Assembly: GCF_003028415.1 (NCBI RefSeq)
Contig: NZ_PYSV01000001.1
Span: forward strand, 186,001-250,000
Direction of reading: 5' to 3'
Length of the DNA: 64,000 bases
From: Deinococcus arcticus
GTDB lineage: Bacteria; Deinococcota; Deinococci; Deinococcales; Deinococcaceae
Program-made: the position numbers and the translations under genes
The notes under the pieces: model-generated
The model's input: only the letters and a program-made list of their open reading frames with translations
Database searches by the model: none
What the model was told of the DNA's origin: nothing
Shown here: piece after piece, positions 46,839 to 59,168 of the stretch
Layout: the number at the start of each line of letters is the position of its first letter
Position numbering within the stretch: the first letter of the stretch is position 1

Positions 46839-48309
46839 TCAGCGGCGAGTCGTCGCCCGGCTGCTGACGGTGGTGCTGGGCCTTCATGGCATACATGCGC
46901 TGATCGGCCAGGCGCAGCAGCGCTTCGGCCTCGGTGGCTTCCGGGGGAAAGAAGGCAATGCCGGCGCTGACATCCGCCTGGGCAAAGCCTTCTTGCTGCA
47001 CCTGGGCCATCAGGCGGCGCACGCGCCCGTACAGCACCTCTTCCACCCCGGGCTGGCCGTGGGCCAGCAGCACCGCGAACTCGTCGCCGCCCAGCCGGTA
47101 ACAGCGGTCGCCGGCGCGCATCTGTGCCCTGAGCCGCTGTCCGAACAGGCGCAGCAGCTGATCGCCGGCCTCGTGGCCCAGGGCGTCGTTCACCCGCTTC
47201 AGGCCGTCAAGGTCCATCATCAGCAGGCCGAAGGGCCCGTCGCGGGCGGTGCGGGCGTGCAGCTCCATTTCAAAGGCCCGCCGGTTGCCCAGACCAGTCA
47301 GGGCGTCTTGCAGCGCGGCGCTTTCCAGCTGAAGCAGGTGGCTCTGCCGTTCCAGGGCCACATTGACCGACACCCGCGCGGCCTCGAACAGCTGCCGTTC
47401 CCAGTCGGCCCAGCCCCGGTTGTCGCCCACCTTGGCGGCCATCAGCACCAGTGTGGGGCCGCTGGCGCCGCCCAGCGGCACACAGGCCACCGAGGTCACC
47501 CCCGCCTGCACCAGCAGGGGGTGGGCCCGGGGATGAACCACGTAATCCTCCACAAAGACCGAGCGCTGGGTGGCGCTGGCCAGCCCGGGCAGGCCCCCAT
47601 CCGGCTCTGGTGGGGGCGGCCCCTGCAGCGCGGCCGGAACCTCCGGCGCGTGCCAGACCGCCGCCACCTGCGCCCCGGCCTCCTGCTGCACCCACAGGCC
47701 CAGCCAGTCCACCTGCAGGGCGCCCCGGAACTGCAGCAGCACGTGCTCGGCCACCTCCAGGGGCGGGCGGCGCTCCTGGGCCAGTTCCACGATGTTCAGC
47801 AGCGCCGTGTTCACCCGCAGCGCCTGCTGCAATTCCTGTTCCTTGCGCTGCAGTTCGGCCGTGGCGCGCAGGGCCTGCCCCACCCGGGGCATCAGGGGGG
47901 GCAGGGCTGCCGCCGTGGCCACACTCACGATGGCCGTCAGGGCGCGCACGTAGGCGTCGAACCAGTACACCGGCACAAAGCGCACCACCACGTGCATCAC
48001 GTGCGTGAAGCCGCAGGCCACGATGAACAGCCCAAAGGCCAGTACCACCCAGTCAAAGGGCAGGTGGGCGCGGTTGCGGTACACCAGCAGCGCCAGGAGC
48101 CCGGCAATAACGGTGTACGACAGCCACACCAGCAGATCGCTGCCCACATGCAGGGCTGTCAGTGCCGGGGGCCATCCCTCGTGGTGGTCCGGGCCAAAGC
48201 CCGAGGTGTTCCAGAGGTTGGGCAGCAGCCCCGGCCACAGCAGGGGCAGCAACAGGCCGCACAGCAGCAGCAGCAGAATGCGGAACCACCCGGAGCGCAG
48301 AATGGACAT
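46834..48309 (-). CDS. Diguanylate cyclase with ethylene-receptor-like membrane domain and GAF
   Basis: 491 residues from the ATG at 48309. Residues about 1-130 hold three to four helices that resemble the ethylene-binding domain of ETR1: GSDLLVWLSYTVI and FIVACGFTHVMHVV, including the Asp, Tyr and Cys-x3-His positions. A GAF domain (about 160-315) follows, then a GGDEF domain with the active site RLGGDEFAVLL and an intact inhibitory site RAGD five residues before it. It should make cyclic di-GMP. The ligand of the sensor part is unproven. Confidence 0.87.
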   Translation of the reverse strand: MSILRSGWFRILLLLLCGLLLPLLWPGLLPNLWNTSGFGPDHHEGWPPALTALHVGSDLLVWLSYTVIAGLLALLVYRNRAHLPFDWVVLAFGLFIVACGFTHVMHVVVRFVPVYWFDAYVRALTAIVSVATAAALPPLMPRVGQALRATAELQRKEQELQQALRVNTALLNIVELAQERRPPLEVAEHVLLQFRGALQVDWLGLWVQQEAGAQVAAVWHAPEVPAALQGPPPPEPDGGLPGLASATQRSVFVEDYVVHPRAHPLLVQAGVTSVACVPLGGASGPTLVLMAAKVGDNRGWADWERQLFEAARVSVNVALERQSHLLQLESAALQDALTGLGNRRAFEMELHARTARDGPFGLLMMDLDGLKRVNDALGHEAGDQLLRLFGQRLRAQMRAGDRCYRLGGDEFAVLLAHGQPGVEEVLYGRVRRLMAQVQQEGFAQADVSAGIAFFPPEATEAEALLRLADQRMYAMKAQHHRQQPGDDSPLN

Positions 48310-48688
48310 GGCAGGGCACCTCAACACGCAGGAGAACGAACGGCAGACGTCCCTCTGAGTCTCGCAGCCCGGGTCTGTCATGACTCTGAACCGGTGGCCC
48401 GGCCACGTTGTCCTGAGAACGCTGTGTTCACCGGGGTTGGCCGTGCAGGGGACCATGCGTTCCTGGGCAGCATGACCCCTGGCCGGGCCAGCGCTCTGTC
48501 AGAACTCTGACGCTCCCGGGCTCACCCGGGCCACGCGCTCTGTCCTGAGGCCCTCACCCCTCCCATGTCAACTGTTCACAAGAGCAGCGGAATGTGTCCA
48601 TTCCTGGTGCGAGCCACTTTGTTCACTGCCCGCGCTGGTGCGCCCCTGTCCCAGGCCGCGCGGCCGGTCTGAAACGGCGGCGCAAGAG
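48310..48688. other. 379-base intergenic stretch upstream of the cyclase
   Basis: It should contain the cyclase promoter (minus), although no clear box was seen. GAGGTG lies 9 bases before the cyclase ATG. No gene recognised, and no match to the repeats except at its right end. Confidence 0.45.
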
Positions 48689-48812
48689 ACTTAAGGACGT
48701 TGCACCTCACGTTACGACTTTGCAGGAGAGCACCGCAAAGTCTCCACTCCCGGTGCAACGTCCTTTTTTCGATACTCGCTCCGCTCGGTTGATCTAAAGA
48801 TCAACAGCGAGC
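48689..48812 (+). repeat. Structured intergenic repeat B, copy B3
   Basis: Starts CTTAAGGACGTTGCACC, with the matching GGTGCAACGTCC at 48752-48763 followed by TTTTTT. It ends with CGCTCGGTTGATCTAAAGATCAACAGCGAG-like palindromic sequence (about 48781-48812). It is in direct tandem with B4, in the opposite orientation to B2. Confidence 0.8.
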
Positions 48813-48813
48813 G

Positions 48814-48965
48814 ACGTAAGGACGTTGCCCCTCATGGTGCGACTGCTCAGGAGAGCACCGAACAGTCTCCACGCCCGGTGCAACATACTTTTTTCAAGAC
48901 TCGCTCTGCGGCGCAGCTGTCCCCGCCCGCTCGGTTGATCGGGGATTGGCAGCGAGTGACTTAAG
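48814..48965 (+). repeat. Structured intergenic repeat B, copy B4
   Basis: Follows B3 directly: GTAAGGACGTTGCCCC, then AGGAGAGCACCGAACAGTCTC, then CGGTGCAACATACTTTTTT. It then carries the GCGGCGCAGCTGTCC block seen in B1 and B2 but missing from B3, and ends CAGCGAGTGACTTAAG. Confidence 0.8.
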
Positions 48966-49043
48966 TTCCGCTTAAGGAAGGCCTACGCGAAGGCTCAAGG
49001 CTGCCTGCACCTCCCGGGCAGCGGCGCCCGGCAGCATACGGCC

Positions 49044-49574
49044 ATGCAGCGAATTCTGATGACCACTCTGGCCCTTACCTCTACCCTGGCCCTGGCCGGC
49101 GGCGCCGGCATGGCCCCCATGGGCCCGGTCAGCACCGCGCAGGTGAGCAACAACACCAACGTCCTGTTCATGGAGGTGGCTGCCATGAGCAACCTCACGG
49201 AAATCATGACCTCGCAGCTGACCCTGCAAAAAAGCAGCAACGCCCAGGTGCGCGCCTTTGCCACGCACATGATTCAGGCCCACACCCAGGCCCACCGCGA
49301 ACTGCTGCAGCTGGCGGCCATGAAGGGCGTCAGGCTCACCGACAAACCCGGCGCCGACCAGCGCCTGCAGTACAACAAGCTCAGCACCCTCTCGGGGGCC
49401 GCCTTCGACGCCATGTACAAGAAGGTGCAGGTAACCGGCCACGAGATGACCCTGGACCTGATCAAGACCTACCGCACCATCGGCACCGATGCCCAGGTGC
49501 TGGCCTACGCCGCCAAGATGCAGCCCGCCGTGGCCATGCACCTCGAAGAAGCCAGGGCCCTGCCCGGCATGTAA
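49044..49574 (+). CDS. DUF4142 ferritin-like secreted protein
   Basis: 176 residues. A signal peptide (about 1-20, LALTSTLALAGG) is followed by a four-helix domain: NNTNVLFMEVAAMSNLTEIMTSQ, AQVRAFATHMIQAHTQAHREL and MYKKVQVTGHEM. This is the DUF4142 pattern (related to ferritin-like folds). It is probably periplasmic and stress-linked. No Shine-Dalgarno is seen, but a CAGCAT box lies 6 bases upstream. Confidence 0.87.
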   Translation: MQRILMTTLALTSTLALAGGAGMAPMGPVSTAQVSNNTNVLFMEVAAMSNLTEIMTSQLTLQKSSNAQVRAFATHMIQAHTQAHRELLQLAAMKGVRLTDKPGADQRLQYNKLSTLSGAAFDAMYKKVQVTGHEMTLDLIKTYRTIGTDAQVLAYAAKMQPAVAMHLEEARALPGM

Positions 49575-49724
49575 ACCTGCCCCCGGTGCGCCCCGGCCTG
49601 CCAGTTCAGGAGGCTGGGGCGTTCTCGTGCGCCTCGCCCCGGTCTGGGGCCTAGGACCGCTTCATGTGGAAAGGTGTTCAGGTCCCCTGTAGGCAATGTG
49701 GGCCAGTGGCTCACGTTCGGTGGC

Positions 49725-49730
49725 TATGCT
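49725..49730 (+). promoter_or_regulatory. -10-like TATGCT before a possible small RNA
   Basis: TATGCT is not followed by a usable start codon at leaderless distance. A strong terminator lies 49 bases downstream. Confidence 0.35.
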
Positions 49731-49736
49731 GGGGGT

Positions 49737-49801
49737 ACCCAAAAGTCAACGCCGACCGGGTGAAGTCGGTCAGGGCCACCCCGCCGGGCGCGGGGTTTTT
49801 T
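49737..49801 (+). ncRNA. Candidate small RNA of about 65 nt
   Basis: Between a TATGCT box (49725-49730) and a textbook terminator lies a short non-coding stretch. It holds one further hairpin, CCGAC/GTCGG. No open frame explains it. No known RNA family was recognised. Confidence 0.35.
49779..49801 (+). terminator. Intrinsic terminator
   Basis: CCCCGC-CGGGC-GCGGGG followed by six T. Confidence 0.85.
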
Positions 49802-49958
49802 CATGGAGACCTGAGGCGAATAGTGGCCTGGGGCAACTGGCACCCAGCGCCAAGATGGACGTTCATTCAGGGTTGCCTTGAGGCCCGGTCAAGAACCGGT
49901 GACGTCGCCTTGAGGCGGGCGTCATGGACCGCAGGAGCAGGGGGCGCACACTGAACCC

Positions 49959-50102
49959 ATGGACGTTCTCCTGATCATGGCGGCCCTGACCCTCCTGATC
50001 ATGCTGGTGGCCTTTGTGGCCCTCACGCATGAGGACCGCGCATTGCTGCGGGAACAGGAGGACGTGCCCATCCCGCTGCGCGGCCTGCAGGCTGGCGACT
50101 GA
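49959..50102 (+). CDS. Small single-helix membrane protein
   Basis: 47 residues. One N-terminal transmembrane helix (MDVLLIMAALTLLIMLVAFV) is followed by a charged tail (THEDRALLREQEDVPIPLR). The CACACT box lies 6 bases before the ATG, as at other leaderless genes here. A strong terminator follows 20 bases after the stop. Function unknown. Confidence 0.6.
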   Translation: MDVLLIMAALTLLIMLVAFVALTHEDRALLREQEDVPIPLRGLQAGD

Positions 50103-50121
50103 CCCTCTGGCCCCCCCACGT

Positions 50122-50161
50122 CCGCCGCCCTGGTCCCTCACCCAGGGCGGCGGTTTTTTTG
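50122..50161 (+). terminator. Intrinsic terminator of the small membrane-protein gene
   Basis: CCGCCGCCCTGG/CCAGGGCGGCGG, a 12-bp stem with a 7-base loop, then eight T. Confidence 0.9.
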
Positions 50162-50196
50162 GGTCCTGGCGCGCCGCGCGGCCGTTACGCCCACAG

Positions 50197-50202
50197 TAGA
50201 AT
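50197..50202 (+). promoter_or_regulatory. Leaderless-type -10 box of polA (TAGAAT)
   Basis: TAGAAT lies 7 bases before the polA ATG. Confidence 0.6.
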
Positions 50203-50209
50203 AGGGGCT

Positions 50210-52981
<2,772 letters not shown>

Positions 52982-52992
52982 AGGGGGTCAGG

Positions 52993-53032
52993 AGAGCGGG
53001 GCGCGAGGTCTGGGCACCTCGCGCCCCGCTCT
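52993..53032. terminator. Perfect 17-bp stem between convergent polA and redoxin genes
   Basis: AGAGCGGGGCGCGAGGT pairs with its exact complement around a 6-base loop (53010-53015). There is no T-run, but its position serves both genes. Confidence 0.6.
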
Positions 53033-53062
53033 GCATCTCGCACAGTGTTGTTCTGCCCAGAC

Positions 53063-53338
53063 TCAGGGATTGGGGCGCTGCAAAAATGCTTTCACCGCAC
53101 CCAGGCTGCCCGTGTTCAGCAGCAACTCGCCGCTGGGGCGGTGCAGCAGGGCCGGGGTCCGCGCCAGCCTGCAGGTCTGGGCCAGCGCCTCAAAGGCCTC
53201 AGGCCGTTCCTGCCGGTGCAGCACCTCTATCTGGCCGTCAAAGGCGCCGCGCAGGGGCAGGGCCAGCAGGCGGGCCAGCACCTCGCAGGCCGGGCACTGC
53301 GCCTGCGTGAACAGCACGAAGGGGCGCTCAGCGGCCAT
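53063..53338 (-). CDS. Thioredoxin/glutaredoxin-like protein of the RNR operon
   Basis: 91 residues from the ATG at 53338, which overlaps the nrdF 3' end by 11 bases. The redox motif is CPAC in LFTQAQCPACEVLARLL near residue 15, and a cis-Pro is in RTPALLHR. It likely supplies electrons to NrdE, the role of NrdH in other class Ib operons. It lacks the short NrdH length and motif context, so it is a different redoxin lineage. Confidence 0.75.
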   Translation of the reverse strand: MAAERPFVLFTQAQCPACEVLARLLALPLRGAFDGQIEVLHRQERPEAFEALAQTCRLARTPALLHRPSGELLLNTGSLGAVKAFLQRPNP

Positions 53339-54320
53339 GTGCCGCCTCTTCAGGCCACAGTTCTGCAAAATCGGCGTCGGTCAGGGGTTCGGTGCGCAGC
53401 TTGGCGTAGCTGCTGCCCTTGGCACTGAAAAAGTCGTGGGTGGTGCCGCGCGAGCGGATGCCGTTCAGCACCACCGGGTTCACGTCCTCGTCGTCAAACA
53501 GGCGCGGCAGGTTCAGGTTGTCGGCCAGCACGTTGAAGTTAAAGCGCACAAAGCGCGCCGCGTCCTCGGTCAGGCCCAGGCGGTCGTACAGCATGTGGGT
53601 GTAGGCCAGTTCATTGCCGTACAGCCGCCACACCACTGCCTCGTACCACGCGGCGGCGTCCGCCTGCTCTGGCCCGCTCAGGGCCGCAAAGCGCTCCTGG
53701 GCCAGCAGCGCCACATACACCCCGTGCACCGCCTCATCCAGAATGATCAGGTTGAAAATCTCGCCCGCCGCCACCATGCGGCCCTGCCCAGCCAGCAGCA
53801 GCGGATAGTAGAACCCGCTGTAGAACAGGGCCGTTTCCAGCAGGCACGACGCCGCCATCTTGCGCCACAGGCCAAAGTCAGAGCGGTCGGGGTCGTGAAA
53901 GACCTCCTGCAGGAAGGCAATTTTGTGCTGCAGCTGGGGCTGCTGGGTCACCCACTCGAACAGGGCGCGTTCCTGGGTGGTGGTCAGGAAGGTCTTGTTC
54001 ATCAGGCTGTAGGAGCGGGCGTGGATGTCTTCCATCATGCCCTGGAACTGCAGCGTGGCCTTGCGGATGTGGCCGTCCACCAGCGCGCGCAGGGCAGGCA
54101 TGCCCACCTCGCCCTGCAGGGTGTCCAGCGCATTGAGCCCCGCCGAGGCGTGCATGTAGGTCCAGCGCTCGTTCTCGCTCAGGCCCTGCCAGGACAGCGC
54201 GTCGTTGGACAGCGGAATCTCATCGGGAAACCACAGCTGCGAGGTGTATTTCTCGTAAAAGGAGACCGAGAAGTGGTCTTCCGGCTCACTCCAGTTCGTG
54301 GCGGTAAAAGGGGGAGTCAT
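53328..54320 (-). CDS. nrdF: Class Ib ribonucleotide reductase small subunit NrdF
   Basis: 330 residues from the ATG at 54320. Metal ligands of the dimanganese/iron site are visible: the Asp in LNALDTLQG, Glu and His in MMEDIHARSYS, the Glu in CLLETALFY, and Glu and His in ILDEAVHG. The radical tyrosine is the Y of HARSYS. It stores the tyrosyl radical used by NrdE. It is downstream of nrdE in the riboswitch-headed operon. Confidence 0.95.
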   Translation of the reverse strand: MTPPFTATNWSEPEDHFSVSFYEKYTSQLWFPDEIPLSNDALSWQGLSENERWTYMHASAGLNALDTLQGEVGMPALRALVDGHIRKATLQFQGMMEDIHARSYSLMNKTFLTTTQERALFEWVTQQPQLQHKIAFLQEVFHDPDRSDFGLWRKMAASCLLETALFYSGFYYPLLLAGQGRMVAAGEIFNLIILDEAVHGVYVALLAQERFAALSGPEQADAAAWYEAVVWRLYGNELAYTHMLYDRLGLTEDAARFVRFNFNVLADNLNLPRLFDDEDVNPVVLNGIRSRGTTHDFFSAKGSSYAKLRTEPLTDADFAELWPEEAAHGR

Positions 54321-54385
54321 AGAAACCTCGGGCGAGGGGAGTAGGGAAGAGGGGCGGTCCGCTGGCTCATGGCCCAGCGCCTGCC

Positions 54386-56451
<2,066 letters not shown>

Positions 56452-56473
<22 letters not shown>

Positions 56474-56880
56474 GGTCGGCTCCTTTCGGGGGAATGGGGG
56501 TGGGGGACCGTGGGCACCACCTGGGCGCGCACCCACGCGGCCACCTGTGCCCGGTCGGCGGTGGTCCCCGCCTTGTTGATGCGGGCCACCAGGGGCACGC
56601 GGAACTGCGCAGCAATCACGCTGCCGGCGCGCGCAAAATGATCGCCCCAGTGGTAGCTGCCGCTGGCCACCACGCCGCGCAGGCCAGCGCCGTGCAGCGC
56701 CAGGAACGCCTGGGTGCTGGCGGGCACCTGACCCTGCCCGAAGGTATAGGTGAGCAGCAGGTAGGGGGCAGCTGGCGCGCCCTGACGGACCTCGTGCAGG
56801 TCCAGGCCGCCCGCCTCCTGGGCCAGGGCCTGAGCAAAGCGCCGCACGTTGCCGGTCAGGGAATCAACGACCAGCAGCAT
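56452..56880 (-). CDS. nrdI: Flavodoxin-like RNR activator NrdI
   Basis: 142 residues from the ATG at 56880. The FMN loop is DSLTGNVRRFA at the N-terminus, and the second loop is ASGSYHWGDHFARAG. It supplies oxidant for assembling the Mn2-tyrosyl cofactor of NrdF. It overlaps nrdE by 22 bases and the thioesterase gene by 17, so the head of the operon is tightly coupled. Confidence 0.93.
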
Positions 56881-57313
56881 GGTCCCCTGCGGGGCGGTCC
56901 AGAGGGGGCACCGCCACAGGTTGCCCCTGGCTGTCCAGGGCCACCAGCGTGAAGGTGCCGGTGCAGGACAGTTCGCGCTCATCGCTGTCCATGGGCTCGC
57001 GGAACAGCTCCACCAGCACGGTCATGCTGGTGCGGCCGGTGCGAAGAACGCGGGCCACCAGTTCCACCAGCGACCCCTGCGGAATGGGACGGCGGAATTC
57101 CATGGCGTCCAGGTGGCGGGTGACCACCTTGCGGCGGCAGTAGCGGGTGGCAGCAATAAAGGCGGCTGAATCCATCAGTGACAGGGCTTCGCCGCCGAAC
57201 AGGGTGCCGTGGTGGTTGGTGTGCCCCGGAAACACCGCGTGTGTGATGCGGGTTTCGCCAGTCAAGGGCCGGGGGCGGGGCGGGGCCGGCAGGGAAGCGC
57301 GTGAATCGGACAA
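56864..57313 (-). CDS. Acyl-CoA thioesterase (YciA-type hotdog), first gene of the RNR operon
   Basis: 149 residues if started at the TTG at 57313, which has GAGG about 6 bases upstream; longer starts up to 57451 would run into the terminator region. The hotdog motif is HTNHHGTLFGGEALSLMDSAAF, followed by ATRYCRRKVVTRHLDAMEF, as in acyl-CoA thioesterases. Why it heads a ribonucleotide reductase operon is unclear. Its 3' end overlaps nrdI. Confidence 0.85.
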   Translation of the reverse strand: MSDSRASLPAPPRPRPLTGETRITHAVFPGHTNHHGTLFGGEALSLMDSAAFIAATRYCRRKVVTRHLDAMEFRRPIPQGSLVELVARVLRTGRTSMTVLVELFREPMDSDERELSCTGTFTLVALDSQGQPVAVPPLDRPAGDHAAGR

Positions 57314-57423
57314 AAGGACCTCGGCGGGCCGGCCCTGTGGCAAACGGCCCGCAGAACAGCGCCGGCAGGCGGTGGCCGGGCTGAGGAAGGAGACGACCGG
57401 GGCAGGGCGCCGCCCGTCTGTGC

Positions 57424-57448
57424 AAAAAAAGAGGTGGCCCTGTGGGCC
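57424..57448 (-). terminator. Candidate riboswitch terminator before the RNR operon
   Basis: Minus strand: GGCCC-ACA-GGGCC, then ACCTC and seven T. It lies between the cobalamin aptamer and the thioesterase start, where AdoCbl-dependent termination is expected. Confidence 0.6.
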
Positions 57449-57519
57449 CACGGTCCCCTGGTTTTAACCTGTCACGAAACCAACCACCTTCACTCCTGGC
57501 GCGGGAGTTGAACAAGGAT

Positions 57520-57650
57520 GAAACTCCGCGAGGCGAGCGTTCGGACTGAAACCGTGGCGCGACCGTGCCGGACTGAAGCCCCTGTGGGGCGTGACCGGAC
57601 TTCCCTCTGTTCCTGCGGAGCGTTGCCGGGCGGCAACAACCGCGCCGAGT
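57520..57650 (-). promoter_or_regulatory. Cobalamin (B12) riboswitch over the class Ib RNR operon
   Basis: Minus strand, 5' to 3': a hairpin GTTGCCG/CGGCAAC (57622-57637), AGAGGGAAGTCCGGT, an internal hairpin GCCCC-ACA-GGGGC, TCCGGCACGGTCGCGCCACGG (57549-57570) and AGTCCGAACGCTCGCC (57532-57547). These are the conserved core blocks of B12 riboswitches in order. A further hairpin (57501-57530) and a terminator follow. It should turn off the B12-independent reductase when cobalamin is present. Confidence 0.85.
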
Positions 57651-57827
57651 CTACAGGTTGTACCCAGGACCGTCAAACCGGCCACCCAGATACAAGATCT
57701 TGAAGGCAAAAAGAACGCAGCCTCTGGGCGAGCGCTGCATTCTGGTTTCCCTGCGATTCCGTGCCCCGGCCATGTTCGGCTGTTACTTCCTCATGGCTTA
57801 TAGCTCATGGCCCAGAGCTCACGCCCC

Positions 57828-58157
57828 TTACACCTTTACAAACTCCTGCACGCCCATCACGAACATCACGGCGCCGCCCACCGGCACCTCCACCGGGTCA
57901 TTCACCAGTCCCTCGTTCTGCTCGCCCATGGGCACGCTGGGCGCCACCAGCCGGGTGCGGGTGCGGCAGGTGCGCTGCACGTGGCGCTTGAGTTCTTCCA
58001 GGCGCTCATCGTTCACGCCGATCATCAGCGTGGTATTCCCCTCGCGCAAAAAGCCCCCGGTGCTGGCCAGCTTCGTGACTTCAAAGGCGTTTTGCGACAG
58101 AACGCGCACCAGGGCGGTGGCGTCGGCATCCTGAATCACGGCCAGCACAAGCTTCAT
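57828..58157 (-). CDS. darA: PII-like cyclic-di-AMP receptor (DarA/DUF970)
   Basis: 109 residues. The ferredoxin-like PII fold begins [20 protein letters not shown], and the T-loop region has [18 protein letters not shown], matching DarA/PstA proteins that bind cyclic di-AMP as trimers. What it controls is unknown in this lineage. TATTCT lies 7 bases before the start. It lies just upstream of the RNR riboswitch on the same strand. Confidence 0.9.
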   Translation of the reverse strand: MKLVLAVIQDADATALVRVLSQNAFEVTKLASTGGFLREGNTTLMIGVNDERLEELKRHVQRTCRTRTRLVAPSVPMGEQNEGLVNDPVEVPVGGAVMFVMGVQEFVKV

Positions 58158-58164
58158 ATTCCGC

Positions 58165-58170
58165 AGAATA
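58165..58170 (-). promoter_or_regulatory. Leaderless-type -10 box (TATTCT)
   Basis: Minus strand, 7 bases before the darA-like ATG. Confidence 0.6.
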
Positions 58171-58212
58171 CCAGACAGACTATTTGGGCGCCGTCAGCTG
58201 CCGCCACAACGC

Positions 58213-58236
58213 AAAACCCCCGCGACTGGGCGGGGG
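58213..58236 (-). terminator. Terminator of the winged-helix gene
   Basis: CCCCCGC/GCGGGGG stem, then TTTTGC on the minus strand. Confidence 0.8.
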
Positions 58237-58255
58237 CAACAGGGAACAGCGCAGC

Positions 58256-58762
58256 TTAGGCGACGTTCTTTTTGCGCCCGGCCTTTTCGGGGGCGGCGTT
58301 TTCCTGGCCCAGGGCCTGGGTTTCTTTCAGGCGGAAAATCACCAGGCTGCCCACGAAGGTGCAGGTGATCATGCCGTGGGCGTTGAGCAGGCTTAGGGCG
58401 GCCATGACTTCCTCGCGGGTCATGCGCAGCTGCTCGCTCATGTACAGGGCGCTGTCGGCGCGGCCTTCCAGGTAATCACGCACCTTCTTGGCACTTTCGG
58501 TCAGCGGGGTGGCGGGCACGTCGGCCAGACCGGGGTCAGCCAGGCCGTACACGGCGCGGGTACCGGTGCCGGGCAGGCGGCGCACGCGGCCCTGGTCCAG
58601 CAGGCTGGCCAGCGCGGCGCGCAGGTGCGACAGAGCCAGACTGGTGGTCTTTGCCAGTTCGGTCTCAACCCATTCCGGCTTGCTTTCCAGCGCCTTAAGA
58701 ACCAGCTTCTCGTTGGCGCGGCGCGTTTCCTGCAGATCTTCAAGGGTGGGGGGATTAAACAT
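58256..58762 (-). CDS. Winged-helix DNA-binding protein
   Basis: 168 residues from the ATG at 58762, with CCGGAGG upstream. Residues about 15-60 (ANEKLVLKALESKPEWVETELAK..LSHLRAALASLLDQGRVRRL) read as one winged helix. Residues about 88-140 (TESAKKVRDYLEG, MTREEVMAALSLLNAHGMI) read as a second. A Lys/Arg-rich tail (EKAGRKKNVA) ends the protein. It is likely a transcription regulator. Two palindromes lie about 160-200 bases upstream and may be autoregulatory. Confidence 0.75.
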   Translation of the reverse strand: MFNPPTLEDLQETRRANEKLVLKALESKPEWVETELAKTTSLALSHLRAALASLLDQGRVRRLPGTGTRAVYGLADPGLADVPATPLTESAKKVRDYLEGRADSALYMSEQLRMTREEVMAALSLLNAHGMITCTFVGSLVIFRLKETQALGQENAAPEKAGRKKNVA

Positions 58763-58917
58763 GAACGCCTCCGGGAGGACTGTGGGGGCCACAGCGGCGC
58801 GTAGGCCAGTGCCGCCACAGAAAAAAGGTGTGAAAGAAGGGTGATCCGGGCCACTGGGCCAGGGCAGAGCGCGAAAACAGGAATGAACTTGCGACTTTGG
58901 CCGGGAAAGATGCGCCC

Positions 58918-58966
58918 AGTTGCGCAACTTTCCTATTGTTACAGATCTTTTCTCATGTTGCATGAG
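58918..58966. promoter_or_regulatory. Two palindromes in the divergent promoter region
   Basis: AGTTGCGCAACT (58918-58929) is a perfect 12-bp palindrome. CTCATG-TTG-CATGAG (58952-58966) is a 6-bp inverted repeat with a 3-base spacer. They lie in an AT-richer stretch between the winged-helix gene (minus) and the ABC transporter (plus). Confidence 0.45.
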
Positions 58967-59168
58967 CAGTGGGGGACTTGCACTTTAGGCCTGTCCTATG
59001 AAGCGGAACAGGGTTAAGAGGAAAAGTCGTCCTCTTGAGGCCTCACCAGATGCTCATCTTTTGCCGGGGCCTTCACCGGTCAACACGTGCAACCTCTGCT
59101 GCCCGGGCCGCGTAGGCTCTGGGAAGTTGCACTGACCGGGCACCCCGGCAGGGCGAACAAGGAGACGA

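Noticed and set aside
49664..49954. 96-codon open frame over the terminator
   Set aside because: Runs straight through a strong intrinsic terminator; composition not protein-like.
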